Shown here: positions 1 to 8,499 of the stretch, piece by piece
Numbering within the stretch: position 1 is the first letter of the stretch
Layout of the letters: each line of letters opens with the position of its first letter
Assembly: GCF_901538355.1 (NCBI RefSeq)
Contig: NZ_LR593887.1
Coordinates: 3,696,920-3,760,919, forward strand
Source of the DNA: Tuwongella immobilis
GTDB taxonomy: Bacteria; Planctomycetota; Planctomycetia; Gemmatales; Gemmataceae
Direction: 5' to 3'
Length of the DNA stretch: 64,000 bases
Notes under the pieces: generated by a model
Told to the model about the DNA's origin: nothing
The model's database searches: none
Seen by the model: only the letters and a program-made list of their open reading frames with translations
Position numbers and translations under genes: made by a program

Positions 1-1282
1 TGCTGGCTTGGGTGGTCACGCTGACATTGGTGCTTCGCGGTGCGCCGCCCCCCTTGGCAGTCGGGTTGCGTTCCATGTACAGCATCGCACTTTGTTCGGC
101 TTCCACCACCAGCGTGCCACGCGAGCCCATGACGCATTCGCCATACGCTTCGAAGCCGTTGGTGCTGATCGAGCTGTACGAGACAACCACCACGTCGTTC
201 TTGTCGTTGGCGTAGTTCTTGCCCGGGAATTCGAAGGTCAGGAAGATATGATCGTCGATATCGCGATCGTTCTTGCCCGGTCCGAAGAACAGCCGCCCGC
301 CGTAGCCAGTGACCGCAATCGGATGCACCTTGCCCAAGAAGATCGAGCAGGCATCCAATTGGTGCGACCCGAGTTCGGCCATCAGACCACCACCCGTCGC
401 TCGGTTGAGGCGCCAGCGGATCAGTTGTTCGACATCGTCATACCCATACTTCTTGACGGAGTCCTTGAGGGCATCGTAGTCCATCTTGAAGACGGGCTGA
501 TACCAGCCATCGCGGATCTGTGGTTGCTGCACTCCAGCGGCCAATTCCGGGGCACCGGCTTCGGGCGACCACGGCCAGGTGAAGTTGCGATGCCACAAAG
601 CGCGGATGTGCTTGACATCGCCCAACACGCCGGAATTCATGACTTCGACCGCATGCGCGTAGAGCATGCTGTAGTGCCGTTGATGGCCGATGGTGAGGAT
701 TCGATCGACCTTCGGATCTTCGGCGGTGCGGATCATGTCTTTGCACTGCGTGATGGTGCGGGCCATCAGCTTTTCGCAAAGCACATGCTTGCCGGCCTTC
801 ATGCAGGCAATCGCAACGGGTGCATGCAGGTGCAACGGCAACGCGATCACCACGGCTTCCAGGTCTTTTTCCTTTTCGAGCATTTCTTCCCAACTGGTGT
901 AGAAATGCTTTTCGCCGATATTCTTGGCGTAATCCGCGCCGTAGACTTTGGCGAACCCCTTGCGGAGCGGCACCTTCGGATCGCCGTTGAGAATCCGCGT
1001 CTTGTTGTACGGTCGAATATCGCAAGCCGCGACGAATTGGATGTAGTCGGGGTTGTGTTCGCCGAGCAACACCCCACCTTCGTCGCCGCAGCCGATGAGG
1101 GCTGCCTTGACGGGCTTGCCCTTGATGCTTTCGTAGCCGAAGTAGGTGGCCGCCGCGACCGGGACAACGCCCGCGGCCGCTGCCATGCTCTTCATAAACC
1201 CGCGGCGTGTCAGCCCATCGGTCACTTCCAGAAAGTTGGCCTTGCCCAATTCTTTCTGTTCCGCCGTCATGTCTAGTGCCAT
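1..1282 (-). CDS. Gfo/Idh/MocA-family oxidoreductase, Tat-exported (3' end off window)
   Basis: The gene runs off the left edge, so only the first ~427 codons are visible. The N terminus has a twin-arginine-like signal (TRRGFMKSMAAAAG, residues ~24-37), followed by the nucleotide-binding motif ALIGCGDEGG of the Gfo/Idh/MocA fold. Further on is HVLCEKLMA, the position of the family's EKP motif: the lysine is kept but proline is replaced by leucine. Members are NAD(P)-dependent sugar or inositol dehydrogenases; exported planctomycete members are common and mostly of unknown substrate. The ATG is preceded by AGGAG at good spacing. Family assignment is firm; the substrate cannot be read from the sequence. 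Confidence 0.9.
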   Translation of the reverse strand, partial: MALDMTAEQKELGKANFLEVTDGLTRRGFMKSMAAAAGVVPVAAATYFGYESIKGKPVKAALIGCGDEGGVLLGEHNPDYIQFVAACDIRPYNKTRILNGDPKVPLRKGFAKVYGADYAKNIGEKHFYTSWEEMLEKEKDLEAVVIALPLHLHAPVAIACMKAGKHVLCEKLMARTITQCKDMIRTAEDPKVDRILTIGHQRHYSMLYAHAVEVMNSGVLGDVKHIRALWHRNFTWPWSPEAGAPELAAGVQQPQIRDGWYQPVFKMDYDALKDSVKKYGYDDVEQLIRWRLNRATGGGLMAELGSHQLDACSIFLGKVHPIAVTGYGGRLFFGPGKNDRDIDDHIFLTFEFPGKNYANDKNDVVVVSYSSISTNGFEAYGECVMGSRGTLVVEAEQSAMLYMERNPTAKGGGAPRSTNVSVTTQAS

Positions 1283-1342
1283 ACCCGATTCTCCTGAATG
1301 TCCCAAGTCATCTCGAAAGCGAAACCGAATCGAATCCCGGCA

Positions 1343-2842
1343 TCAGGCCTTCTTGGGAGCCTTCACCGCGGGGGTTGCCGCCGCATCTTTCGACTTGCCG
1401 CCGAAGGTGCTTCGCAAGCAATCCACCACCAACCCATCCAACCCAAACCAGCGGCCGCTGGGCACGGTGGCAATTACCATCAATGCCAGCATTTCGACCA
1501 CATTCTTGTTCACAAAGACGTAATTGCCTTCGCTGTTCGGCGGCGAGGGCAGCCAGGGAAGCGCCGGAACCGCCAAGTAGGTCAGGAACAAGAAGCCCGC
1601 GCAACCAATTGCCGAAATCCGCGTCATGAAGCCGATCAACAGGCAGGCTCCCATGATCGTCAGACTCCAGCGCACCAGCCAATCGTTCCATTCCAAGAAA
1701 CTCGACTTTTCTGCAGCTTTCACTTGGGCTTCGGTATGGCTGGGCTTCAACAGCGATTCCAAGCGATCAACATATTTCTTCGAGGCGGAATCGAGTTCGT
1801 CCAGCAACTCGGATCGTGCCTTCGTCAATTCCGGGGCGGCGGGTTGATTCGCAGCCACCAGTTTGGCATAGGCGTCAATCTTCTTGGTCATCACCGTTTC
1901 GGGCAGCGGAGTTCCCGAGTACGGGTGCAGGTCCAACAGTTTTCGCACCAATTGCAGCTTGGCTTGCGACGTTTCGCCATCAACCGATTCAATCATCGCT
2001 TCATCAAGCTGGTATCGGCTCTTGAAGTCCGCGGCATACCCCGCCCACAACGCGGTCAACTTGCCGGGGAATTGATCGACCGTCACCGAGCCATCTTTGC
2101 TGGGCGTGATCTTCACGATGGACAGCAACTCGGCGTCCGGGTTCTTCTCGTCCAGCTTCAGCGACACATTCGGTGCACCGAGCTTCAGAACCGCGGCCAA
2201 ACCGCTCTTGAATTTCCCGAATTCCGCATCGACATCCGCTTGCAGTGCGGCGCGGGCTTTGGCGACATCGGCTTTCGCGGTCGGGATTGCGGTTTTCTCC
2301 ACATTCTTGCCCAATCGGAAATTGCGATCATCGACAAATTCGCGGACCTTGGCGATCTTATCGCGGAACTCTTGCGTCCGTTCGGCGGTCGTGAGTTCGA
2401 CATCGATCTTCGCATTGGAGAAGTCGCGTTCGACTTTCTTCTTGCCGCTCTTCAGCCAACGAACGTAGTCTTCCAAGCCTTGTTCCAATTTCGCTTGGAC
2501 GAGTTCCTTTTGTTGGGCATCGAGCTTGAACGTCGATTCAAACGCCTTGGCATAGGCTTGCCATTCCGCGCGGATGAATTCCGGGGCGTATTGCGCCAGC
2601 TTCTCCGTGGCTTTGTCGCCGCCTGCCGGAAGTGACAATCGTGCGAGGAGGAGTTGGTCGGGATCGCCGATTTTCGAGCGGAAAAATTCCCCCAGTGGCC
2701 CCTCGGCTTCGCGGAAGTAAATCTCGCTGCTGAAAGGTTTAGGGGTGTACGTCGAGCGAACCTTGTTCAGCCCCTCGAAAAAGAAGTGCCACCCGATTGC
2801 CAATCGGAGAAGCACCAAACAAATCACCGTCGATCGCAGCAT
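1343..2842 (-). CDS. DoxX-family membrane protein split by a large insert
   Basis: A 499-residue protein. Residues ~5-28 are a first transmembrane helix with the DoxX-type pattern RLAIGWHFFFEGLNK. About 330 mostly charged residues follow, rich in Lys, Glu and Ala. Three more hydrophobic helices (~400-475) then complete a DoxX-like bundle, and the tail is Ala/Lys-rich. Ordinary DoxX proteins are ~130-150 residues with four helices, so the domain appears interrupted after helix 1 by an extracytoplasmic, possibly helical region. I chose the ATG directly before the first helix; the frame stays open upstream but there it overlaps apbE. It lies 10 bp after apbE on the same strand and is probably co-transcribed. 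Function unknown. Confidence 0.8.
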   Translation of the reverse strand: MLRSTVICLVLLRLAIGWHFFFEGLNKVRSTYTPKPFSSEIYFREAEGPLGEFFRSKIGDPDQLLLARLSLPAGGDKATEKLAQYAPEFIRAEWQAYAKAFESTFKLDAQQKELVQAKLEQGLEDYVRWLKSGKKKVERDFSNAKIDVELTTAERTQEFRDKIAKVREFVDDRNFRLGKNVEKTAIPTAKADVAKARAALQADVDAEFGKFKSGLAAVLKLGAPNVSLKLDEKNPDAELLSIVKITPSKDGSVTVDQFPGKLTALWAGYAADFKSRYQLDEAMIESVDGETSQAKLQLVRKLLDLHPYSGTPLPETVMTKKIDAYAKLVAANQPAAPELTKARSELLDELDSASKKYVDRLESLLKPSHTEAQVKAAEKSSFLEWNDWLVRWSLTIMGACLLIGFMTRISAIGCAGFLFLTYLAVPALPWLPSPPNSEGNYVFVNKNVVEMLALMVIATVPSGRWFGLDGLVVDCLRSTFGGKSKDAAATPAVKAPKKA

Positions 2843-2852
2843 CCGATACGCC

Positions 2853-3914
2853 TCACGCAGTGGAAGAGGTTTGCCCCGCCGGCAGGAAATCGTGGCGGGA
2901 GATATTGAACACGATCGGCGTCGCCCCCGGATCATCCGGTAAGAGGATCGCCCCGATCTCAGGATGCGATCGACAGAACTGCACCGCCCGGTCGATGCCG
3001 AGCACATACAAGGCCGTCGAAATTGCATCCGCAGTGGCCGCATCCGCTGCTACCACCGAAACTTGCGCCATTCCCTCCGCCGGTCGCCCTTGTCGCGGAT
3101 CCAAAATATGCCCGTAGCGTTTCCGCTGATGTTCAAAAAATTGATACGTTGCCGCCGACGTTCCCAACGCCTGATTCGTCAACCGAATCTCGCCGAGATG
3201 CCGTTCCGGCTCCCACGGGTGGCGAATGCGGACCCACCAACCATTTTGCATCGGCGGCCCGCCAAAGGCCAGAATGCTGCTTGATCCACCGTGCAACATT
3301 CCTGACCGAATTCCCCATTGCCCTTGCAACCACTTGGCCGCCTGATCCAGCGCGAATCCCTTACCGATTGCGCCGAAATTGAGCATCACTCCCGGACGGA
3401 GAAATCGGACTCCGCGACTGGGTTCATCCAATCGCACAAACCGCATTCCCGTGGCCGCCATGGCATCCCGACGCTCGATTACTGTCGGAATTCGCCCCTG
3501 CCGGTGCTGAAATCCCCAAGTGCGAATCAGCGCACCCGCCGCAATGTCAAAGGCACCTTCGGTTAATCGGGTCAACTGGGCACAGCGTTGAAGCAATCCG
3601 AACACGCGATCCGGAACCGGCACCAACTCCCGGTCGGCAATCCGATTCACCGCGCTAATGTCACTATCCTCGCGGTAAATCGTCAGTTCCTGCTCGATTT
3701 CATCGATGATATCAAGGGCATCGCTGGCCGCCGCAACTCCTGGCTCATTCGGAAAAACCGGCAACGCCACCTCAAACTGGGTCGCCATCGCCCGCCGCGA
3801 CACCCGCAGCAGATCACAATTCACTGCCCGATCCGTTGGCTCCCCCGAGAGAATCGCGCGCAATTCGTTCCATTCGTTTTGAAATGGCAGAAATCGCGAG
3901 CCACGATCGGTCAT
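2853..3914 (-). CDS. apbE: FAD:protein FMN transferase (ApbE family)
   Basis: A 353-residue protein. ApbE enzymes transfer FMN from FAD onto a Thr/Ser of target flavoproteins such as Nqr/Rnf subunits or FMN-binding-domain proteins. Family signatures are visible: RRAMATQFEVALP near residue 40, the FDIAAGALIRTWGF block, GVMLNFGAIGKGFALD, LHGGSSSILAFGG, and late in the protein DPRQGRPAEGMAQVSVVAADAATADAISTALYVLG. The start is the ATG preceded by GGGGGAA; the longer reading frame would run into the upstream terminator. No obvious lipoprotein or Tat signal is present. The DoxX-like gene follows after 10 bp. No recognisable FMN-acceptor protein is encoded nearby. Confidence 0.92.
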   Translation of the reverse strand: MTDRGSRFLPFQNEWNELRAILSGEPTDRAVNCDLLRVSRRAMATQFEVALPVFPNEPGVAAASDALDIIDEIEQELTIYREDSDISAVNRIADRELVPVPDRVFGLLQRCAQLTRLTEGAFDIAAGALIRTWGFQHRQGRIPTVIERRDAMAATGMRFVRLDEPSRGVRFLRPGVMLNFGAIGKGFALDQAAKWLQGQWGIRSGMLHGGSSSILAFGGPPMQNGWWVRIRHPWEPERHLGEIRLTNQALGTSAATYQFFEHQRKRYGHILDPRQGRPAEGMAQVSVVAADAATADAISTALYVLGIDRAVQFCRSHPEIGAILLPDDPGATPIVFNISRHDFLPAGQTSSTA

Positions 3915-3951
3915 TGCTTCCCCCGAGAGCACAATTCCTTTATGGTGACAT

Positions 3952-3978
3952 AAAAAAAGCGGACCCGCAAGGGTCCGC
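3952..3978 (-). terminator. Intrinsic terminator after the DUF4912 gene
   Basis: Read on the minus strand, an 8-bp perfect stem (GCGGACCC/GGGTCCGC) closes a 4-nt loop and is followed by seven T residues. It sits just after the stop of the DUF4912 gene and just before the apbE start, so it separates the two transcripts. Confidence 0.9.
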
Positions 3979-4015
3979 CTGGAAGTAGACGGAGGTGACA
4001 GCAAAATTTCGAGGA

Positions 4016-5185
4016 TCACCCTTCGTTGAGATCGTGAATCATCGGCTCCAGATGCTTGGTGTTGCGCTCAACCGCCAGCACGATGGTGCGTTCTTCGATG
4101 CCATCTGCCGAGGTGGCCGTGGCGGGGATAATTTGCCGACTATCGGGCAAGCGGAATCGCATCGTGAACGTGCCATCGGGACGCAGTTTCACCGGTTCGC
4201 CTTGCAGGGTCACGGAAGCGGTCGGTTCCGTGGCACCGTAAACGATCAATTCGGCGTCGAGTTGGAACCAGAATTTCCGCGTCTTGCCCCCCACACCGGA
4301 GAACGCACCCGAACCGAAGCTCGAGATGGCAGAAGATCCCATTGGCCGACGCAGACGCTCTTCAAACAGTTGTTTCAATTCCAAGCTGGAAGCAGTCGGA
4401 TCGTACCCGCTCGACATTGCATAGATGCGTTCGGCGGCCTTGGCGTCGATATCCGACCAGTTATCATCGATCGCATCGGTGGCTCCGGCCCTTGGCGTCG
4501 TCACCGTGTTCGAGCGGGACAGCACGAAAAACCGACCATTGCGAGCAAGGTAACCAATATCCACCCGATACGAACGCGGCGGTTGGGATACTTCGATATA
4601 CCAATTGTTGCATCCGCCGTGAATTTCGATGTCGCGGACATGGGCTTCCGAAATGCTCGTGGTATCGTTCGAGGAAATATCGAACAATCGCAACACCGGC
4701 TTGGAGCCATGCCAATCTTGGCCCAACGCGGCTTCAGCCCGCTGAATGATGGCGTGGGTCAGTTCCCAATACGCATGCAGCCAGTACGGATCTCGCACCA
4801 TGACGACGATGCGGTCTTTGCCGTAGGAAGCAGGAAGATTTTTCGAAACTTTGGCCGAAAGATCACGGGAGGGGGAACTGCTGGGGAATTTTGTGGAATC
4901 TTGCGAATCGGGCAGCAATGATTCACTGGAGGTATCGCGAGCAGCCGCCTTCTGGGCTCGCGGCTTGGCAGCAACGGTTGGCTTGGGAGAATGCTTGGAA
5001 TCGGTAGCCGGGACCTTGTCAGCAGTTTTTTCCGAGCGTGCGGGACGGGCTTTCTTTCGCCCAACTTCCAGGAGTGCTTCAATGAGTTCGTCTTTTCGCA
5101 TGGCATGCCAACCGGAGATGCCGGCCGCTCGGGCTTGCTCGACCAGGTCTTTCTTGGTGGCAAGGCGCAATTCATCGTTGGTCAT
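4016..5185 (-). CDS. DUF4912 protein with N-terminal Rho/SAP-like helix-turn-helix segment
   Basis: A 389-residue protein. Residues ~1-45 (MTNDELRLATKKDLVEQARA, then a GISGWHAMRKDELIEALL segment) resemble the small Rho N-terminal or SAP-like helical module. A basic Ser/Pro/Ala-rich linker (~50-120) leads to the DUF4912 core with VMVRDPYWLHAYWEL and a beta-rich region to ~240. A later beta-sandwich-like stretch (VTLQGEPVKLRPDGTF) resembles the C-terminal repeat of this family. DUF4912 proteins occur in many bacteria with no established function. The chosen ATG has GGGAG 8 nt upstream. The gene is monocistronic, with its own terminator. Confidence 0.82.
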   Translation of the reverse strand: MTNDELRLATKKDLVEQARAAGISGWHAMRKDELIEALLEVGRKKARPARSEKTADKVPATDSKHSPKPTVAAKPRAQKAAARDTSSESLLPDSQDSTKFPSSSPSRDLSAKVSKNLPASYGKDRIVVMVRDPYWLHAYWELTHAIIQRAEAALGQDWHGSKPVLRLFDISSNDTTSISEAHVRDIEIHGGCNNWYIEVSQPPRSYRVDIGYLARNGRFFVLSRSNTVTTPRAGATDAIDDNWSDIDAKAAERIYAMSSGYDPTASSLELKQLFEERLRRPMGSSAISSFGSGAFSGVGGKTRKFWFQLDAELIVYGATEPTASVTLQGEPVKLRPDGTFTMRFRLPDSRQIIPATATSADGIEERTIVLAVERNTKHLEPMIHDLNEG

Positions 5186-5825
5186 CGACAGAACTCCCAT
5201 CGGTTGTTCCGGGGGGCAACAACCCAACTCCAGGGTCGGTCCGTCACGTCCATGTGCTTTTCGAGGTTAGGCTTTCGAGGATCCATCCCCAAAAGTGGCA
5301 GGCGTTGAATGGTTCGCGGGGTTCTGATCGCAATCCCATCCCAGAGACGACCAAAAACCAATTCCTGCAATCCAAGAACCAAAACGGCACTCCCCTGCAT
5401 GACTCAGAGAAATGCCGAATGCTCTCGGAATGGCATCCCGATGGTGCAACTCAAAACGACCGTGTATTCAGTTCAATAGGGATGTCAGGTGAACCATGAT
5501 GCGGGTGATCGAGGATTATTGGATCAAGGCTCCCGCCGCTTTGTGCATACTAAATAAGTGATTATTCGTTGTCAACCAAATAAAGCGAACTTTTTACTCG
5601 ACATCGCCGCCGCAACATGGTTTCGCATCTCCAATTGATGCAATCGGATTCACTTGACTGGACTCGCGAGTTTGCCAGACTCAGACGCAATCCCTGAGAA
5701 AGCGACTCTCAATTCCAAGAAAGAGAAAAAAGTCACAATGCTCTGGTTGACGAATGCTCTCCAGGCTCCAAAATAACCGAGAACAATCACGGGAATTCTG
5801 GAATTTCGGAGTTGGAATCGCCCGT
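5186..5825. other. 640-bp intergenic region between DUF4912 gene and ATP synthase operon
   Basis: No convincing gene was found on either strand. The centre (~5540-5610) is clearly AT-richer than the surroundings and probably holds divergent promoters for the DUF4912 gene and the atp operon. A weak TTGTCA / TTTACT pair spaced 18 nt (starting at 5569) is the best sigma70-like candidate on the plus strand, but it is not strong enough to annotate as a promoter. Confidence 0.5.
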
Positions 5826-6041
5826 ATGACGACTCCCCAATCACCACCACCACGAATCAATCGCTACGATCTTATGGTGGTTGGCTCCGAGTTATCCGGC
5901 CCAGTGATCCTGGGACTGCTGGTCGATTTATCTCTGCAAACGCTCCCCTGGGTCACTCTCGGCGGCGTTTTTGTGGGTACCTTGACAAGCGGTGCTCATT
6001 TGATTCGGTTGATTTTGCGTTCCCAACATCGTTCGGATTGA
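5826..6041 (+). CDS. AtpZ/AtpI-type small membrane protein, first gene of the atp operon
   Basis: A 71-residue protein with two hydrophobic helices (SGPVILGLLVDLSL and LGGVFVGTLTSGAHLIRLIL). The pattern matches the small AtpZ/AtpR-like proteins encoded ahead of atpB in F-type ATPase operons. Family knowledge links such proteins to Fo assembly or Mg2+/Ca2+ uptake together with AtpI. I chose the internal ATG because it leaves a compact two-helix protein; the frame stays open 24 codons further upstream. Identity rests mainly on position and topology. Confidence 0.7.
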   Translation: MTTPQSPPPRINRYDLMVVGSELSGPVILGLLVDLSLQTLPWVTLGGVFVGTLTSGAHLIRLILRSQHRSD

Positions 6042-6105
6042 TCGCCCCCGATTCGACGTTGCCTGGGTCGAAACGGCAATCGATAACGATATCACGAGGT
6101 TGTCT

Positions 6106-6513
6106 GTGCGAACCACTGCCGGAATGATTCTCGCAATCGCGGGTGGTTCTTGGCTCGCCGGATGGCTCGTTTCACGCTCGAATGCCGCTTGGACCGATTG
6201 GCCGCAAGTTGGCGGAATTGCGTTGCTTTGTGTGGTCCCGCCTGCTCTGCTAGCACTGCGGATCATGCAACGGGTTCAACATCGCCCACCCATCGAACGA
6301 TGCGTCGGTGTGCTCCTGGCGATTGCGTGTCGGTTTGGAATGTCGCTTGGTTTGGCCCTGTGCTGCTTTCTGATGAATCGAGAAGGCGTCCTGGGTCAAT
6401 CCCCCAAAATGTTTTGGGGAACCATGCTGGCGGGTTACCTGGTGTTACTCGTCGTGGAAACCGGGGTCTTCATGCGGATGTCATCCCAATCGGATGCCCC
6501 CCCGCAGGTATAA
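6106..6513 (+). CDS. Membrane protein in AtpI position of the atp operon
   Basis: About 135 residues with four hydrophobic helices: residues ~3-20, ~37-53, ~70-92 and ~105-125. It lies between the AtpZ-like gene and atpB, where AtpI (UncI, the assembly factor for the c-ring) is normally encoded. Sequence similarity to AtpI is weak by eye, so this is a positional and topological call. A TTG at 6100 is possible, but GTG at 6106 has CGAGG six nt upstream and fits better. The stop is 29 bp before atpB, which supports co-transcription. Confidence 0.6.
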   Translation: MRTTAGMILAIAGGSWLAGWLVSRSNAAWTDWPQVGGIALLCVVPPALLALRIMQRVQHRPPIERCVGVLLAIACRFGMSLGLALCCFLMNREGVLGQSPKMFWGTMLAGYLVLLVVETGVFMRMSSQSDAPPQV

Positions 6514-6542
6514 TATCGATTCGGTCAAGCGGTAGGGTCGTT

Positions 6543-7388
6543 ATGGCTACAGAAAAGATCGATCCCTTTCATCACGTTATCGACGGTGACATCGAAATTT
6601 TCGATTCCACCCATGCGATCGTGCATCTGCCGAACTGGTTCAATCGATTCCACCTGGAAATGGCCATTGCCGCCGTTCTTCTGGTGCTCGTCTTTGTGAC
6701 CGTGGCGCAATTCCTCAAAAAAGGGAAGATCCCACGCGGTCGATTGCTGAATGCCTTTGAATTTTTGCTGCTGTTCATCCGCGATCAAGTCGCCAAACCG
6801 ACCATCGGCGAGCACGACTATAAGCGGTATTTGCCGTTTCTTTGGACGTTGTTTTTGTTCATTCTCGCCATGAATATGCTGGGGATGATCCCGTTCATGG
6901 GGACCGCCACGGCGAGTATCTACGTCACCGGTGCCCTCGCACTGATCGCCTTTGGCGTCATCCACGGCGGCGGGGTGAAAGAACACGGCTGGGGCGGATA
7001 CATCAAAACCTTCAAGCCCCACATTGAAGCCAACGACAAAGTGACCGCAGCAATTGCACCGACGATTTCGATTGGTCTGTTCTTTCTCGAAATCTTCTCG
7101 GCCTTTGTTCGTGGGTTCGTTCTGGCCGCTCGTCTGTTCGCCAATATGCTGGCCGGACACACGGTTCTCTTTGTGATGTTGCTGTTCATCAAGATGGCCG
7201 GCAACGCATCCATGGGGTTCGTGTCAGAATCGACCTCCACCTGGTTGTTCTGGTTGGTCACGCCATTCAGCGTTGTTCTGTCAACTCTGATGAGCGTGCT
7301 GGAATTGTTCGTGGCCTTCCTCCAGGCCTTTGTGTTTACCTTCTTGACCTCGATCTTCATCGGACTGGCGTTGCATCCGGAACACTGA
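6543..7388 (+). CDS. atpB: F-type ATP synthase Fo subunit a
   Basis: A 281-residue membrane protein that forms the proton half-channels beside the c-ring. The signature helix ARLFANMLAGHTVLFVMLL contains the essential arginine, and the C-terminal helix LELFVAFLQAFVFTFLTSIFIG is the conserved last transmembrane segment. Subunit a of this length with a ~35-residue cytoplasmic N terminus is usual. The preceding frame stays open, but the ATG chosen starts the conserved protein and has GGTAGGG upstream. Confidence 0.95.
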   Translation: MATEKIDPFHHVIDGDIEIFDSTHAIVHLPNWFNRFHLEMAIAAVLLVLVFVTVAQFLKKGKIPRGRLLNAFEFLLLFIRDQVAKPTIGEHDYKRYLPFLWTLFLFILAMNMLGMIPFMGTATASIYVTGALALIAFGVIHGGGVKEHGWGGYIKTFKPHIEANDKVTAAIAPTISIGLFFLEIFSAFVRGFVLAARLFANMLAGHTVLFVMLLFIKMAGNASMGFVSESTSTWLFWLVTPFSVVLSTLMSVLELFVAFLQAFVFTFLTSIFIGLALHPEH

Positions 7389-7457
7389 TGCAATCGTGGT
7401 TGGATGAGTTTCGAAAACTTCCTTGGGTTTCTTTCTCTGGAATGGGGTAACGCTCCC

Positions 7458-7754
7458 ATGGCTATCGTGATTCGTTCGCTGGTGGTTCTGGCCCTGGTTC
7501 TGGCCTTCGGTGACAGCGCATTCGCTCAAGAAGCCGCCGCCAAGCCCTCGTCCTACGCCGGTCTGGGCATGGGTCTGAGCCTGGTTGGTGCCGGTCTGGG
7601 CATCGGTCTGATCGGCTTTGCCGCTCTGTCGGGCATCGCTCGTCAACCGGAAGCCGCCGATAAGATCCAAGGCCCGATGGTTCTGCTGGCAGCTCTCGTC
7701 GAAGGTGCGGCCATCATCAGCCTGGTGCTCTGCTTGGTCATCTCCTTGCTGTAA
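7458..7754 (+). CDS. atpE: F-type ATP synthase Fo subunit c with N-terminal signal-like presequence
   Basis: A 98-residue proteolipid. Residues 1-~24 look like a cleavable signal peptide ending in SAFAQ. Two helices follow, with the glycine-rich first helix GLGMGLSLVGAGLGIGLIG, the RQPEA polar loop, and the ion-binding glutamate in LLAALVEGAAII. The glutamate is not followed by Ser/Thr and helix 1 lacks the glutamine of Na+-binding rings, so proton coupling is the likelier reading (inference). An upstream in-frame start at 7404 would add 18 residues before the signal and is less likely. Confidence 0.94.
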   Translation: MAIVIRSLVVLALVLAFGDSAFAQEAAAKPSSYAGLGMGLSLVGAGLGIGLIGFAALSGIARQPEAADKIQGPMVLLAALVEGAAIISLVLCLVISLL

Positions 7755-7863
7755 GCCGTTGTCGCAATTCTTCTGGCCATTCGTGGGCGCAGAAAATGCT
7801 GTCCCGAATGGTTGGAAGAATCGTCCTTACGACCGATCGATTGTGTCTGCCTGGAGGATACCG

Positions 7864-8499
7864 ATGAGGATGCCACGGCCACACCTTGGCGTAATCCTAT
7901 CGCTTGGACTACTGCTGCTGGGAGCCTCCGAGTTGCTGGCCAGCGAACCGGCTTCTGCGAACGCCGCTGCAGAAAAAAATCCCTTTGACTTCCTCAAACT
8001 GGAACGCTGGGATTTGGGTCTGTGGACGTTGGTTGTGTTCGGCTTGCTGATGGTCATTCTGGGCCGATTCGCCTGGAAGCCGATCATGGAAGGCCTGGAC
8101 AAGCGCGAGCAAACCCTGGCAAGCACCTGGGAAGAGGCCGAAAAAGCCAAGTCCGAAGCGCAAGCGATTCGCGCCCAATTGCAACAAGAATTGGCCGATG
8201 CGAATGCTCAAATCCGCGCGATGCTTGAAGAAGCTCGTCGCGATGCCGATACCCTGCGAACCAGCGCCCGAAGCGAAGGGGCCGCAGAAGCCAAGGCCGA
8301 ACTCGACCGCGCTCGCCGCGAAATCGAAACCGCCCGCGACCAAGCCCTGCAAGAACTCTGGGCCTCTTCGGTCCAACTGGCATCGATGATTTCGTCCAAG
8401 GCCATTCGCCGCGAATTGACCGCTGACGATCATCGCCGCCTGTTCGACGAAGCCCTGAGCGAAATCCAGGCTGCGAAATCTGCGGGGGCCAAGGGATGA
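7864..8499 (+). CDS. atpF: F-type ATP synthase Fo subunit b
   Basis: A 211-residue protein of the peripheral stalk. A signal-like N terminus (~1-26, LLLLGASELLASEP) precedes the membrane anchor LWTLVVFGLLMVILGRFAWKP (~55-75). A long charged coiled coil then runs to the C terminus (EAEKAKSEAQAIRAQLQQEL and beyond). Subunit b normally has only the anchor helix; an extra N-terminal signal-like segment is seen in some planctomycete-type b subunits. GGAGG lies 6 nt before the ATG. The stop overlaps the start of atpH by 4 bp. Confidence 0.93.
   Translation: MRMPRPHLGVILSLGLLLLGASELLASEPASANAAAEKNPFDFLKLERWDLGLWTLVVFGLLMVILGRFAWKPIMEGLDKREQTLASTWEEAEKAKSEAQAIRAQLQQELADANAQIRAMLEEARRDADTLRTSARSEGAAEAKAELDRARREIETARDQALQELWASSVQLASMISSKAIRRELTADDHRRLFDEALSEIQAAKSAGAKG

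Noticed and set aside
8-1276. Long plus-strand open frame opposite the oxidoreductase
   Set aside because: It is the antisense shadow of the minus-strand Gfo/Idh/MocA gene: His/Arg-rich composition, no motif and no ribosome site, while the other strand gives a clear family match.
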